A stretch of 64,000 nucleotides of DNA from Cyclina sinensis (Eukaryota; Mollusca; Bivalvia; Venerida; Veneridae). Position numbers and translations under genes: made by a program. The first letter of the stretch is position 1, and every line of letters starts with the position of its first letter. The stretch spans positions 22,371,123 through 22,435,122 of the forward strand of contig JAAONU010000010.1 in NCBI GenBank assembly GCA_012932295.1, given 5' to 3'. The notes below the pieces were generated by a model. It did no database searches. It had not been told where the DNA came from and worked only from the letters and a program-made list of their open reading frames with translations. Shown here piece after piece: positions 44,216 through 57,542 of the stretch.

Positions 44216-45440
44216 CTGTCTAAATGCTGCAAAAACTGGAAGTTACTATGTGTACTCGTATAAGAAATGGATGTTCTATGTACGGACAAAAGTACGGACA
44301 AAACGAAGGACATGACAACTTGATGATTGTTTATGGTTTACATCACGCTGTGACCATCTAGTGAGGATTTGTTCCAATTCTTTTTTTTTTTAAATTCTTT
44401 GATGTACCACATAATGACAAGAGGGACACGACTTTAAAGGTTGGCAGTATTCTATTTTATTTCAACGAAGATGTATGACTTTGGCCTTCCAATGCCGATT
44501 CATTTTAGCGAAACGGGTTCTCTATGGGATGAACTATTGTAAGTTACATTAATCACATATACATTGTAAAGTTATTGAGCGGACACGATGGATACTTAAT
44601 GTATTTAAGGTTAAATGCAATGCCTTCTAACTTAGGTGTACTCAGCACCAGTATTTGTGTCCATAAAAAAACCTTTCTCACAAAAAGGTCTTGGATTCGA
44701 TCCACACTTTTTCACTTTTTAAAGTTTAATAAAAAAAATCGACCTTTGATCTGAATTAGGGAAAGTCTTTTTGTTTTTGTTTTGAATACTTTCGAGTGTT
44801 TTTGCGCCTTTAAACTAGATTAATCGATGATAGCTGTGTTTCAAATATTTTGAATTTATATATTTTAGTATTGTTTATATTTTGTGATGCTAATTCTTTT
44901 AAAGATCACTAATTAAAAATGTCAATTACACCCTTAATTTCCTTAAGTGGCTACCCTTCTATTTTTGTCATTGTTATTTTAGCCAAATTAAAAGCGTTTA
45001 TAACCACATAAGAGCTTACAGAACACATGACATCAGACAAGGCATACAGTTACCCGTTGTTCCCACATCAATCATTTTTCTGCTCAGTCTCACACACGAT
45101 CCAACAGACGACGTTCATACAATTATGGCAAGGGGGAATAAAATTTATTAGTTCTAAATTTACAAATGTCACACAGATACTGGCCTTTACGACAAAAGTG
45201 CAATGTGATAAAAATCAGGTTATTTAAACATTTACCTATGGTTCATTTTTTTGGCTTTTTCCACAATTCTGCATATTCAGCAAAGGACGCACGTGACAAT
45301 TTACCCAACGTATAAACGCGAATAAATATGGAATACAACCTGAATTGAGGTTTCCAATCCAAGGCTCATAACTAAAAGACTGGAACGTTTTATAGTTCAA
45401 CTGAAGCATAAGTGGTCTATACATATTGTTTGTCTTTTTC

Positions 45441-45474
<34 letters not shown>

Positions 45475-46755
45475 TATAAAAGTTGAATCATGGAAAGGAA
45501 ATCTATGGAATCCTTCTCCCCCAATCGATAATTTTACCATAGGCATGTACATAACTGGAATTGGAATCTGTACAATTTTGATATTTGGGATTTTAATTTA
45601 TCGAAAATAGCGTTCCTAAACAAGACAGTTGCGGGAATACTGTCACCTTTGTTTACAACTTTTCTAATACGGGACAGTTTAGAACTAGAAATGTGTCCAT
45701 AGGACACAGATGCCCCCACTCAGCCCCAGAGTGGGGGCATAATAATGTCCGTGGGGTCACTATTGGCCCTGCCCGAGGGGTCACAAGTTTTAAATAGCAG
45801 TATAGAAGAAAACCTTTAAAAATCTTCTTGTCTGAAACCACAAGGCCTAGAATTTTAAAATTTGGCATGAAGCAAGCTTTATCAAGTTTTTTTTCAAATT
45901 ATAAGAATAGGTTAAAGGTCACAGAGGCTAAAAAATAGCTAGCAATATGGCCACGAGATTGCTGAATCATAAATAAGATTGGTTTAAAAAATGACAACTA
46001 TAAGAAACCTGTAAATCTATACGGGAAACCCCAGGTGCGCAACTTCACATGCTGATCAACATTCCTGTAAAGTTTCTTGACTCTAGCTTCAGTGCTTTTG
46101 GAGGTACAGGCGACACAACTTTTTGGGACGGACGGACAGACGGACGGACAAGGGCAAATCTAAATGCATTCAGAGGTGGAGCATAAGAAGTATAAATTTA
46201 TCCGCTATAATTTCGATTTGCCTAGTTTGGATAATTAATATGTCACTTTACTTCGATCATCGTCAGTGTAATGGTAAATAATTGCACGGTAATCATGAAA
46301 ACTGAAACAAACTGTTGTTACATATCGTATTCGATGTTATGTTTCGTAACAATTTAATTATGGACCCGTTCACACCAACTTTGACCAAGAGCTCCGGCCA
46401 GGGACTGTAGCGTCCTAATCGTAAGCACCGTTATGAAATCAAGTACAGACGACAGTTCAGCACATGTATTTGTACAAAGTGAACGTGAGTAAAGGTTATC
46501 TTATGTTTAAGATTGTAATAAAAGAGGCACTCAACTTTAAACTTCCTTCTGCGACTTTACAACACTGTCGTAAAGATAAGCAGAACCGAGTGTTTCGACT
46601 ATCTAGCAAATCTATATACACTTATATATCAAACTTCACAACATACCATAAATTGTTAGGAGACACGAAATAAAGTGAATAAATAGAATTAATACCCACC
46701 AGTAGTCCGTCTGTTTTATATATAGTTCATATTCGAATTAGGCGTAATAAAAAAG
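44216..46755. other. Intergenic; contains duplicate arm 45000-45340, (AT)n, and repeat tail
   Basis: 45000-45340 matches 1-440 (right arm of the segmental duplication). An (AT)n tract lies at about 45443-45472. 45660-46180 resembles the subunits of the 40955 element (CTTCTTGTCTGAAACCACAA), ending in a GGACGGACGGACAGACGGAC tract. No gene recognised. Confidence 0.55.
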
Positions 46756-48469
46756 TTGTTTGTTTCCGGTGTCCCGACCGGCCCTATTTTTTGGCCGTCG
46801 ACCCTAAATATTTTTAGCGAAAACAGGCCGCATTTTTTGTTTGACGCCACATAATAAACTTTGTGCCGTAGATTTAAATTTGTATCCGTCGAATAAACTC
46901 AATAACATGATCCAAGATGGCGGCAATGGGAGTATCGTCCATTTTCGAATAAAAAAAATCAAAATGCCCGCACATGGAGGCAATGAATGTCATGAAAACG
47001 ATTCCATACACAAAATGTATCTTCACTTTACAGTAAGCTGCCAAACGGAGATAGGAAAATCAGAAAGTTTCCAGATAGAAAGTAAAACAATGAAAAATAT
47101 ACGATATGAATGCACATAAGGTGACAATATATATTTTATGTTTTATAAAATATTTATATTTTATATTTAATTTAAGGAGGGTTTAAATGATAGGTACAAG
47201 CATATACATGGCAGAACTCTGGCAACGATCAGTATTTGGACACCCAACCTTTGGACACCCTGCCCTTGCAGAAAAAATAATATGACACGTCAAATAATTT
47301 TTCTGTCTTTTTTGTTTGATATGGGCTTTGTGTCCTTAAAATGATACGACGTCATTTCTTGATATTAAAAATATTTGGAATTTGTTCTTGTTTTACATAG
47401 CTATGTCGGACCACAGGAATCTAAAATTCTATCAGTAAAGCACAGTTCTCGTGTATATAAGAAAATTCACCCCTTTATCTATAATAAAACACAACCGGCC
47501 AGTTAGCTCTAACAGTTGGCAGTGCACCGGCTTGCAAGTCTGGGGTTCGTGGGTGATAGTCCTGCATTGGGCAATATGATTTTTCTGAATTTGTTTCAGA
47601 GGGCATTTTAATAGCAAATTTAATATATCCTCGTCGTCGATCTTGGTGTGAGAGCCATGCTTTTCCTGCTTCAGAATGATTCTCGGCCAGCATGTTAAGT
47701 CATGACTGTTAGACCTTGTAAAACAAATATAGATCAAAAAATATTTAAAGTGCAAAGAAAACTTGAGCATTGTTTTACAGACCCGCAAATTTTTCACTTA
47801 ACTTTTGAACCTGTCCACCAGTCTATTTTGAATCAATTTTAGGAATTTCAGGATGAATATGTAAATTTGAGCAGCTAACAGTATAGAGCCTAATCAAGTT
47901 GAAATGGTGTGTAGTCTGACCCGGCTTTATAATGATGGCAAAATATTTTGTGTATTTAAATACGCCACCAACATGTGAAAGGTTAAAGTTCTCAGGCTCC
48001 ATCGGGGGGTGCGGGGTACCACAAGTATTGCTGCCATCTTCTGACATTTCGGAACAACAGTTAAAGATGTATTTTAAGTGCTGAACATATTTCACAATTT
48101 CACACCCTTAAAGATTTTTTTGGAAAGTGACTCCTGTCATTTAATAAAAATTTAGTACTGCTATAATCCATGTTTAGAAATAAAATAAAAAAAAACAATA
48201 TTCAAATGTAAGCAATATATTTATTTTATGTAAAATATAACAGTGCAAGCTCTTAACGTTTTTAATTGCTAAAAATTTCATTAAAATGATTTTATACTCA
48301 GGTGTATATATATCACATTATTATGATTATGATGGTACATCCGTGTTTGTCTCTAATGTTTTGACGACAAACAGCATTGGTAATATATATATTAGATAAT
48401 ATATATTTTAAAAAATATACCTACCTACCTACCCTATTTTTTTAAACCCATGTCATTGGAAACAAACAA
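46756..48469. mobile_element. Candidate 1.7-kb TIR element (TTGTTTGTTTCC ends)
   Basis: TTGTTTGTTTCC at 46756-46767 is matched by its exact reverse complement GGAAACAAACAA at 48458-48469, and the next bases are also similar (GGTGTC against AATGAC; CCTATTTTTT on both sides). No transposase is seen inside. Open stretches at 46841-47119 and 47432-47797 have no recognisable family. A tRNA-like fragment is nested at about 47495-47570. Target duplication is not clear. Confidence 0.45.
47495..47570 (+). repeat. tRNA-derived fragment
   Basis: GGCCAGTTAGCTCTAACAGT (A-box) and CCGGCTTGCAAGTCTGGGG (anticodon-arm-like, TGC loop) precede a degraded B-box. Resembles the head of tRNA-derived molluscan SINEs; not a functional tRNA. 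Confidence 0.5.
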
Positions 48470-49924
48470 TATTTTTAATCTTTAGTAAGGAAGGTACTGT
48501 TTCGCCATTCAAACACTTGTCAAAGAGTGTCTATAATTTCACGTTTTCTGAATACATAAGTATTAATCACTTCTGATGGGAAAAAATCCAACGCTAAAGA
48601 CATATTCAGAAGCATGCGTCGCAACCATGACAACGTTTCCTTGTTTCTCTAGCAGTCATTTTCGTTCATGTACTTTCGAAAGTTCACTATCATATAGCAA
48701 TAGGTTATTTCCTGATAAACTATGGGCAAAGAATTTATCACAATATATTATCAGAATATAATCTTGCTTGAACCCGCTTAAGCGAATTCACCCTGCCGTA
48801 TTCAATACGTTGTTTGCAACATTAAAATACCGAAACAATCATTTATTATTGCATCATTTAATGGACCGTTTACAGTAACGGACAGACAGGTAAAATACAG
48901 CATATTTTGTTTATGTTTTGTCGAGGTTTTCTGAATAAAGCAACAAGCCTCGTTGAAAACCGTGTCGTCAGTATAAGGTTAACATGGATTCACCTTATGA
49001 ATATAGCCATCACATCAGCTCTATCAAAACCTGTGAATTGAAAATGCAACAATATCAATCCACAACTTAAGTTCACAAAATGAACAGCAGTGACTCAATT
49101 CAAGTATGGTACAATTTATATAACTCTATTCAGACATCGGTACTTCATTTTCTTAAAGATTAAAGTGACGATTTTCTAGTTATAACAGTTGAAAAAATGC
49201 TGTCGAAATAACCTCACATGTGGTGGAATGCAGCTGCGATTCTCGTTCCTGCCTCCTCAGATCACTCAAGTACTAGGTAGTTACTGAGAGCAAATGTATA
49301 TAACAGTGTTATTATGTAAGAAAAATATCACATGGGTGAGTTAAAAACGCCCGTTCTCTTAAAACTTCAAAGTTCAAACAAAACACAGCTTTGTTTTGAT
49401 CCATACATATCGTCAAATAATACAATGTGGAAATAATCGAAAATTCCATCGGTATGGATGCTTTTCCTTTCTTTTATTTTTCTTTCTTTTTTTAAATCTA
49501 ATTCATCTTAAAATTACCAAGGGAAGTCACTTTGAAAAACAATTTTTTCCCATTAAATCGGATTACCTGTCACTGATACTAAGTGTTTACCATATAATGA
49601 AAATGCCATAAACATACAGTTCACATAATCTTTAGCTTAGTTAATACAGGATAATCAATGCAAACATTAAATGAATTGTCCCTTAGTGTTCAATTCGAAC
49701 ACGTGTCATGTGTCTATTTTCTGTGTTTACTTACCGTAAAAAACGGAGGCCTATGAAATACGGAATTGTTTTGTTATAAACCTCCTTTACACACCATATT
49801 GTATTACAATTATAATATTTACTACTAATTCTTTGGTAAATAATTGCTTACTCATCGTAAAATTTAATGCTGGCTTTTTTTAGTTACAGATGAAATGATA
49901 AATTTTACTTCTTGTACTTCTACA
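48470..49924. other. No gene seen
   Basis: AT-rich sequence between the TIR element and the last exon of gene 2; part may be its 3' UTR. No exon recognised. Confidence 0.4.
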
Positions 49925-50183
49925 TTACTCTGAAATCTCACGTATTGTACTGAACAGCCAACGGAGCAGGGATAAGAAATTTGCCAGATTTGGTAGCGTG
50001 ATACCTGTCATTGAACTGGGGTATCCATATGTTGACGAATTTGCATATAAAAATTGCGGATATGAAGTCTGCATATCATGGTTACATTGAAAGGCATTTT
50101 GTACAACGACGACAGAATACGCAGTGTCACCCGGGCATCCTGCATAGCTTCGGTTTATCAAAAATCTTCGACCAGGATCGTGC
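49925..50183 (-). CDS. Gene 2 exon 4: end of VFRGTAG domain, stop
   Basis: Acceptor TGATTGCAG|G. It opens HDPGRRFLINRSYAGCPGDT, then a hydrophobic strand YSVVVVQ, a second cysteine, and SYPQFLYAN. After about SSMTG the sequence loses the pattern of the domain and runs to TAA at 49927-49925. A phase-1 GT (ACAG|GTATCA near 50004) could instead be a donor to a further exon that I did not find. The final residues are therefore uncertain. Confidence 0.65.
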
Positions 50184-53100
50184 CTGCAATCAGATAGTGA
50201 CAGATTAGGTAAGCGTTAAGAGTCAAGACAGATTCAAACCCAGAAAACGTTCATTCGAAACCCATGCATTTTCCTTTTGATTGAAATTATAATAAACGGC
50301 AAGAGTCTCCTATAAATCCCGTTATAAAGAAGATAACTTGAAATATGATACAAGCAGTTATCATTGGATACTTAGTCTAGTTACTTTCAAAATTTGTCTA
50401 TTACAAACGGTGCAACTACAGAATTCGTTTCAATATGTCAGTAGTTATCGGTTCAACTCCAGTTTAGAAAATTCCTGGTTCAAATCTTTGCCGGAACCAG
50501 AGGTAAATGCTTGGGCAGACATCTAAGCAACATATGTTTAAATAAACCAGGCTGTGAGGTACCAGTGATTAATACTACTGTTTTTTTTCTGTTGTTGTTG
50601 TTATTTTTAGATTTTCGTAAGAGACGTTACCGCCTGTGGTGTTTTAATAGCGACTTAATTAAGATTTGACAGCATACTTGTTTGCTGCAGTGTTTGATTC
50701 CAAACTATAGGCAACATATTTACCCATGACGTTTTTCTTTGTTAGAATCTGGCTGTATTGGAATAAAGATATATTGGTCTACGGTATGTTTCGCATACTA
50801 CATGTGGAAACAGAAAATTATTAATAGTGTATAAGTATATATAAAACACCATTCAAAAGCTTACATTATCTTGTTGATTATGAAACAGCTCATTTCTTCT
50901 GAATTATCATATGCTTCTAATCGTTTCCTTAAAAACATTAACCGTTAGACAAATGACAAAGTTAACAGGTCCGGACAAACAACGCTTTTCAGAAAGTAAC
51001 TTACTTTAAATTCGTTGATAAAAAACGAAAGAATAAAACTACGACAAAACAGCAACCAGAAGAAAACTTACCCAATTACGGAGAAGTAATTAAACGAGTC
51101 GGAAGTTAAAGTTGTCCATGATGAAAATTCAACTCTAGAAATTGAAAACCAACTGGTGATGTCACTTCCGGATGCATCAAATATGACGAACGCCTCCTCG
51201 ATACCGTTCTTATAAAAAGCAAATTTCACCTGAAAATAAATAAACATTAAAAAAGATAACTTAATTAATTAAGAAAAAAACGACAAAGATCTCATTGACA
51301 GTTTTTCGCGTGTGTCTAAAACTGGCATTCTTTCTTTCATGAGCTTCTACCATCCCGTATCCTCAGAAGTCCGCAAACTCTTGAAGTGCCGACAGATTGT
51401 TTTATATGTGTAAAAGAATATTTGCCTTTAAGCAGGTAAGAATTTCTTCTTTGTGGACGGTTCTTCAAGCCGAATTGTACATGCTTTAGCATTATCCCCA
51501 TTCAGTAGATACTGCTGTGAGTGATGTGAACAATTCGACCACGTTGGTAGGTGTAGGCAGACAGATCGTACAAGGAATTTGCTGACTATAAATATTGTTT
51601 CCATGAAAAGGATTACGGTCTGATTGACTTCCAGCTCAACCAATCAATCGGCTCATGTTTTGTCACTGCATGGGGTCTTTCATTCCCTACTCCATTTGTT
51701 TATTACTTTTGTCCGGTTTCTTGACTTTCCCGCCTGTGTTTTTTTTAGATTTACAAATCATTACCAGCTTGGCCTCTGTAGTCTTGTGCGTTTCACTGAA
51801 GTTGAAGGAAGCTTTAGTTTACTTAGTATAATGAAAATCAGGAACTACTTTGTGGGTCTGACGAAAAGCGGTAGATGGTCACGTGATCTGTACACGTATC
51901 AATCAACGCTCCGGTTCCTAGGTTGTTTTTTTTTTTTTTGCCACATTGTTGTCTTTATGCTGCGCTGTATATTTTGCGCTGATCACAAGAAATTATGTCG
52001 TGATTTTAAGGTGTTATGAAGTAATTGTCACGGCATGACATGGACACTTGTCAAACTTAATTGATACGACCTTATTGAAAATCAAGCCTTTTCTCTTTGC
52101 ATGTTTACTCATCTGGAACCTCAGAGGTAGGTGCTTATCTGCAATTCCACGGCATCCACTTCTAATGTTAAAACCACACACACTAGGAGAAGCAGAAAGT
52201 ATTTCCATATCTTATTTGTAAAGTGAACAAGTGAAGTTGTTCTTCATTTCGCTTGCGTTCTGACATAAATGGAGGATACTGGTGCTTTTTTTTCTTCAAG
52301 TACTAGGGATGTGAGGAGAAGCTGTACCATTAGTACATGACCATAACATGACCATAACAGACACATGAAAAATGGGCTCTGACAGTTAAAATTTGTAGAT
52401 AGATAGATTGCATCCAGATAATTAAGCGATTAAAAAGGTTTCGTCCTGTCATACCAAGTACGCCGTGTATTTTTAGTATATTCAGTAAATATAGTAATTG
52501 TACCTGTCTTATTCCGATCGACGTCCATGAATCAATGATTGGATCACGGTATTGTTTGCTACAGGAAGTGACGTCAGTCGTCATACATGTGACATCATCA
52601 GTTGTGACCGAAATACCGCTGGTCCATCCAGTGTATATGTCACCGCCCACCCCTGCAGTGCCTCGAAATACCATCTTCCAATCTGGAATGATTTTAGATA
52701 AAATTAGACCATTACGTAATTTCGTCATACCAATTCCAAAAGCAACAATGGCTCTGGACTCCCGCCTAATTAAAGAAAGCACACGATGAACATTGTCAAC
52801 ATTCATTTTATAAATGGAATCTCAAATTCTAGCATTTTTTACATACACTGAGACAGTGGAGCCCGTAAAAAGTATCTTAAACAATGTCTCTTAAGGTCAT
52901 ATGCATCTCTATCTCGGTGCAAGTGATGACGCAGTAAGTCGCTTCCGGAAAAATTGGTAAGTAAACTGGTTAGCTACCCAGGAACACCTGGTGGACTGAC
53001 CGCCGGAATATGACCTATAAGAAGTTGAAACTGGCGTTAAATTCCCATGAAAATGGCAGAGATTTATAATTGGAATCGGCTTGGAGATGCGCCCTTTACG

Positions 53101-56100
53101 TAAGAGGGAACACCAAAGTAAACTTGATATGAACGACTGATTCAGGCGTTGGCGCATCTTCATAAATACAGACAGATTAAAATGGGTGTACTTGCAGAAA
53201 GGTCAGACACCACAAAACTTGGCATGTGTTTAGGAATAATGAAAACATTTAACTGAAGTTCATTTATGTAATATTTCATTAGAAAAGTAATATTTCTTCA
53301 CATGCAACACATTAGAAAAAGGCAACTTTAACATGTTTAAAGGCGACACTTTCGTTTGCCTTTTTAAAGAATCTAATATTAATCCTAGATTATATCCTAC
53401 AGCACAGAATATTACATATTACATATCAGTGTACACAAACGGTAATATTTATTATATACACGGCTTCTTAGCAACAACCATCAGTGGATGAATATGATAA
53501 CACAGAAAGGAATTCTATTCTTTTGCTCATTTTTAAGCCTACTATGAATTGGTTCTCAAACAATTTTTTTTTAACAAATGAACCATAAACATCAATATAT
53601 ATTATTTCATAAATTATTCAGCTTAAACTATTGAATTTATCAATGGTGTTTTTATTTTTCGGAGATGTGAATACCTGACAACTTACTGAATTACTGGATG
53701 AAAAAAAAACAGCTACTAATTTCATTTGTGTTTTTATTTGGTTTTCTTATACGAATTCGGGAAAACACTTGTTTATTGATGTTTGTAATATTGTGTCCTA
53801 GTTAAATAACTCAGTCTGAAATGCACACCAGATATATTATCGCAAAGTCAAATCCTTACTTTTCAGCTGATACAATATGTTCCACACAGGTCGACAGTTT
53901 CTGACTTTACCACATCATATCTGCTTTTAAAAGTAGGCATTGCGTATAAACAGCAACTATTTTGTGAGAACATAACACAAATAATAGACGTACATGGCTC
54001 AAATTACATTGTGCGACTTTGTCAAATAAAAACAAACAGGACTCGGTACGAGCCGATCCCACTTCAATGCACGCCAACAGAACTCGAAGTTTGTGCATCT
54101 GTACTTAATATTTGCTCCTTGAACGAACTTAACTGGGCATCATCTTTGTTCTGCGCATTCCTAATAGGAATAACGGTGTTAGTTTACAAGTCTAGGCAAT
54201 GCTAAGACAGCCACACTAGCCTTTTATTAAATCATTAAGTAATTATAGTTTATTTATATTACTGAATAAAAGTAATAAGCGTGCACTGTCATATTCCAAT
54301 TAAGACATGTAATTAAAGGTGTAGCCGGTTCACATTATTCAAAGTAGAGACAACAAATATTTAAACTAAGAAAACAATAATGATAATAATGAACAATTGT
54401 CCTGTTGAAGTGAAATAACTACTCGTTACGTTTCTTTAGACATTGTTGTTCGTTTACAAAGCAACTATGAAGCACAGATGCACAAATCAATTGCCGTTCA
54501 TTAGTATTATCATCAGAGTAGGACCTGCTTGAACCGGAATATTGTCCATTTGTATTTGACAACGTAGCGCATTTGTAAACGAAACGGCTTTTTCTAATGT
54601 TACTGCATTATGTGTGAATGATTTATTTGTCGCTTTTATTTTCATGTGAATTTTCCTCAAACAATGAAATGTAGAGCGCACTTAAATCGAACTTCATTTT
54701 GTAAAAAGCAATTTCTTGAAGTCAATCCTATCAATTGATTTTTTTAGTAAGTAAAGTTTAACATTTGTTTACGGCCATCAAACTTTGGTCGGAAAGTGTT
54801 CGACAATTGGCTTACGGCCATCTAAGTTTGCTAAGTAAAGCACACGGTCATCAAAGAGACAGCCGTTTTTTCTGCTCTTTTTTTTCTTACAATTACAGCA
54901 AAACTCGGAAACAGCTACCTAATGGGAATATTTATACCCATGGACTGTAAACTCTTTTTAGAGCTCGTCAATCAAGTTTTGTTCCAGTGTTTTGTAGAGG
55001 CAATTGAATAATGTTAACATTTGATATTGCATCAAAAACAACAAGAACTTTACAAACAAAGAGGAAAATCTATATTTTTTTCGATTGCTTAAGGTTTATT
55101 GAAAATAATTATTGGAAGCATCCTGCTGTCATTTTTTTTTGTCATTGATTGCAATTCATAATTACATAAAAGAGAAAATGGCACTTGTTGTTATTAAAAT
55201 TTCAGAACAATGAATTTAGATGAATTGAAATTATAGTATTACGTCCATTATGGTGCCAGTAACTTTGTGTATACGAATAAAATACATGGAAATCAATGGC
55301 AGTTCTCTTTGATCCGGCCATCTTCTAACTTGAAAGACATAAACAGTAGTGAAAACTATGACAATCAGTTTCAATCAAATGAATATAATAAAAACATAAT
55401 AATAATAATAATAAATACTTATAATCACATATATTATAAGGTTATTTAGATACAGTTACATTTAAAACGTTTTTTTTTTTCGTTGTTCCTTACAAAATAC
55501 ATGTAACTGTGAATGAAGTAATAAATAATTATCATACCGGATATTATGCACTTCACACTACTATTAAAATTAAATTAAACACATTATAAATGAAAAAAAT
55601 GAAAATGAATTTGTGTCAAAGAAATAAAATTTATGTTATATATGTCAATCAGAATGTAACAAACACTAAGACCATAAAGCAGAGAAAACACGAGAAGCCG
55701 TTTTATTTTTCAACTACTGATTTTTGAAATATATTTCGAAAAATCTGACGTGGCAAGAAGTGACCTATTTGTGACAATATATGCAACAGTTTTATTTTTT
55801 GTAATCTGACGTATTTTGCGAAAAAAATAATAATAGAAATGTTATATCTGCATGTTTTATTTTTTTGTAATCAGGCATATTTTGCGTAAAAAATAATAAC
55901 AGAAATGTTATATATGCATGTTTATTCTAATATAAGTGTCCCTTCTGATAGTCAGATTGCAATATAATTTACACAAAAAATAATTTCAAAACAGATTTTT
56001 TATCTTAGAGTAGACAAGTCTGAAAATCTCACGACACGGCACATATTATCATAATTGTATGGTTTCCTTTTTAATATTTTTAGAAATACAATTTATATAT

Positions 56101-56655
56101 CCTAGGTAACTGTTATTCTATAGACAGAAACACTTGATTGGCATAACTTAAAAAAATCTGTGGAATATAGTCAGTTTTGTTCCTAATCTATCTTAATGTT
56201 AGTGTGATATATGAACAATGAAATGTCATCACCAGCCTTTTGTGGAATTCCATTTTAATCAAATTTTAATACAAGATAAATCACATATAATAGTCGTTAA
56301 AATGTGTCAACACAACTGAGAAATGAGAGAAAAAATTGCTCTTACCATCTTTTGTATATATACTGCACGCAGGGTCCGTTTGTGCGACGAAACTGACAGC
56401 TTCACGTGGTTCATTCGAGAGCTGGCATTCCTTAGACGTTTTAACATAATTGACACTGCTACAATCAACAGTTTGCTCACAGTATGCACAGCATTTCACC
56501 TTCGAGCTCGCTAACATTGTCTCAAACGTACCAGGTAAACGTTTACCACTTGTCAATTTGTATTTATGTTTGCTTATATTTGTAGAAATAAAATCTGGAT
56601 AAAATATCAGAAAATGACCAAAGACGTAAACTAGAATTGTTAGAACTCCAGCCAT
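49925..56655 (-). CDS. Gene 2: PAN/apple-like plus VFRGTAG-domain protein (4 exons, about 301 aa)
   Basis: Exons 56655-56346, 52682-52504, 51229-51072 and 50183-49925 join to 906 nt (302 codons with TAA). The introns are phase 1, 0 and 2, all GT-AG. Residues 1-22 form a hydrophobic leader (signal peptide or signal anchor). About 33-103 form a PAN/apple-like domain. About 104-301 form a domain opening WKMVFRGTAG and later holding NYFSV, RRFLINRSYAGCP and SYPQFLY. I associate that second domain with large molluscan families of uncharacterised secreted proteins; this is memory, not a search. PAN domains bind protein or carbohydrate, so a secreted recognition role is possible but unproven. The last 35 residues are uncertain. 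Confidence 0.75.
51072..51229 (-). CDS. Gene 2 exon 3: middle of VFRGTAG domain
   Basis: 158 nt, in phase 0, out phase 2. It encodes VKFAFYKNGIEEAFVIFDAS, then WFSISRVEFSSWTTL and FNYFSVIG, an alternating hydrophobic pattern typical of a beta-rich fold. Acceptor TATTTTCAG|GTG; donor TTGG|GTAAGT. A frameshifted relative of this exon is at 1691-1777. Confidence 0.77.
52504..52682 (-). CDS. Gene 2 exon 2: start of VFRGTAG domain
   Basis: 179 nt, in phase 1, out phase 0. It encodes WKMVFRGTAGVGGDIYTGW, then a variable segment with two cysteines (VTCM, TSC), then YRDPIIDSWTSIGIRQ. Acceptor ATCATTCCAG|AT; donor GACAG|GTACAA. The two cysteines probably pair. No catalytic motif is evident. Confidence 0.75.
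52893..53010 (-). repeat. Dispersed repeat, copy 1 (inverted relative to 60553-60658)
   Basis: Its reverse complement reads GGTCATATTCCGGCGGTCAG, then CCAACCAGTTTACT-like sequence and a terminal ATGACC, in parallel with 60553-60658. It is also an inverted-repeat unit itself, opening GGTCATATGC and closing ATATGACC. Located in gene 2 intron 1. Confidence 0.55.
53160..56345. other. Gene 2 intron 1 (distal part), no further exon seen
   Basis: AT-rich. Two copies of a 66-bp direct repeat (GTAATCTGACGTATTTTGCG...) lie at about 55791-55921. No phase-compatible coding segment was found between exons 1 and 2. Confidence 0.5.
56346..56655 (-). CDS. Gene 2 exon 1: leader and PAN-like domain
   Basis: ATG at 56655 starts MAGVLTILVYVFGHFLIFYP, a strongly hydrophobic leader. 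Downstream come CCAYC, VDCSSVNYV, KECQLSN and DPACSIY, the cysteine and hydrophobic spacing of a PAN/apple domain. The donor GATG|GTAAGA at 56346 is phase 1 and joins exon 2 to give TKD-DWKMVF. An upstream in-frame extension lacks ATG, so this is the first usable start. Confidence 0.72.
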
Positions 56656-57542
56656 TGTTACCACTGTTTGACAGAAATAATATATTGACTTGTGCTTAAA
56701 TATTTTAAACGTCACTACTATAGAAAAAATATTGAGTACTGCCCTTTACATCAATTAAAAATCACACCTTTGTTGATGCTTCAATTATTCCGATATTCAT
56801 GTCAAGGACTTGCCGTGTAAGGTAAGCCTTACCCACAATTGATTATGAATAACAAACTTGGTGTTAATTTTAATGTCGCTTTCCACAAAAAAATGTGAAC
56901 AGAAGTAGCTTCCGAAATAATTTTGGTTAACTCTTGATAATTATAGATAAAGGTACATCTTATTTTGATGTTTTGTTTGAAAACGGATGGGTGTTAGCAG
57001 TAGGGTTGCTACAGTTAGATAATAACTTATCAATGCCTAAATATGGAATCAGATGGCGGCTCGCAAATAAGCTGCTTCAGAAACTGCTCCGAGTGGCTTG
57101 CCAATCAATATTTTTCTCATTAAACTGGTTACTTAATCGTTCGAAGAGCAATAATTGTCAAAAAGGGGAGATTCTTGATGTCGATGGTAACCCGGGGCAG
57201 GAGGGAAGGGGGCAGGGGTTGGATGGAGGAGAGCGGGATGTGTCTTTCCGCAGCGGGTATTAGTTAAAACACTTGTAGCAATAATCTGGAGTAATAATTT
57301 CAATCTATATAAAACATATTGAACATCAACAAAAAATTAATTATGCATATGCATATTTCGGCCTCTAGACTGGTCATCTATTCGTCTCTTTCTCTTTGGA
57401 AAAAGAGACCGGTATGAGCTTTTGGCTGGTACTGAAGCGATAATACGTAGGTTTACTTTCTCCATATCACTAGATATCTTCTAGACAGCACTTAATTCAA
57501 AAACAAAAGCTCATATATTTACCAATATGAAACTATTGTTCA
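56656..57542. other. 5' flank of gene 2, no gene seen
   Basis: Probable promoter side of gene 2; no clear TATA box. A G-rich patch (GGAGGGAAGGGGGCAGGGGT) ending CCGCAGCGGG at about 57195-57258 resembles the ends of the 42716 repeat family. Confidence 0.4.
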
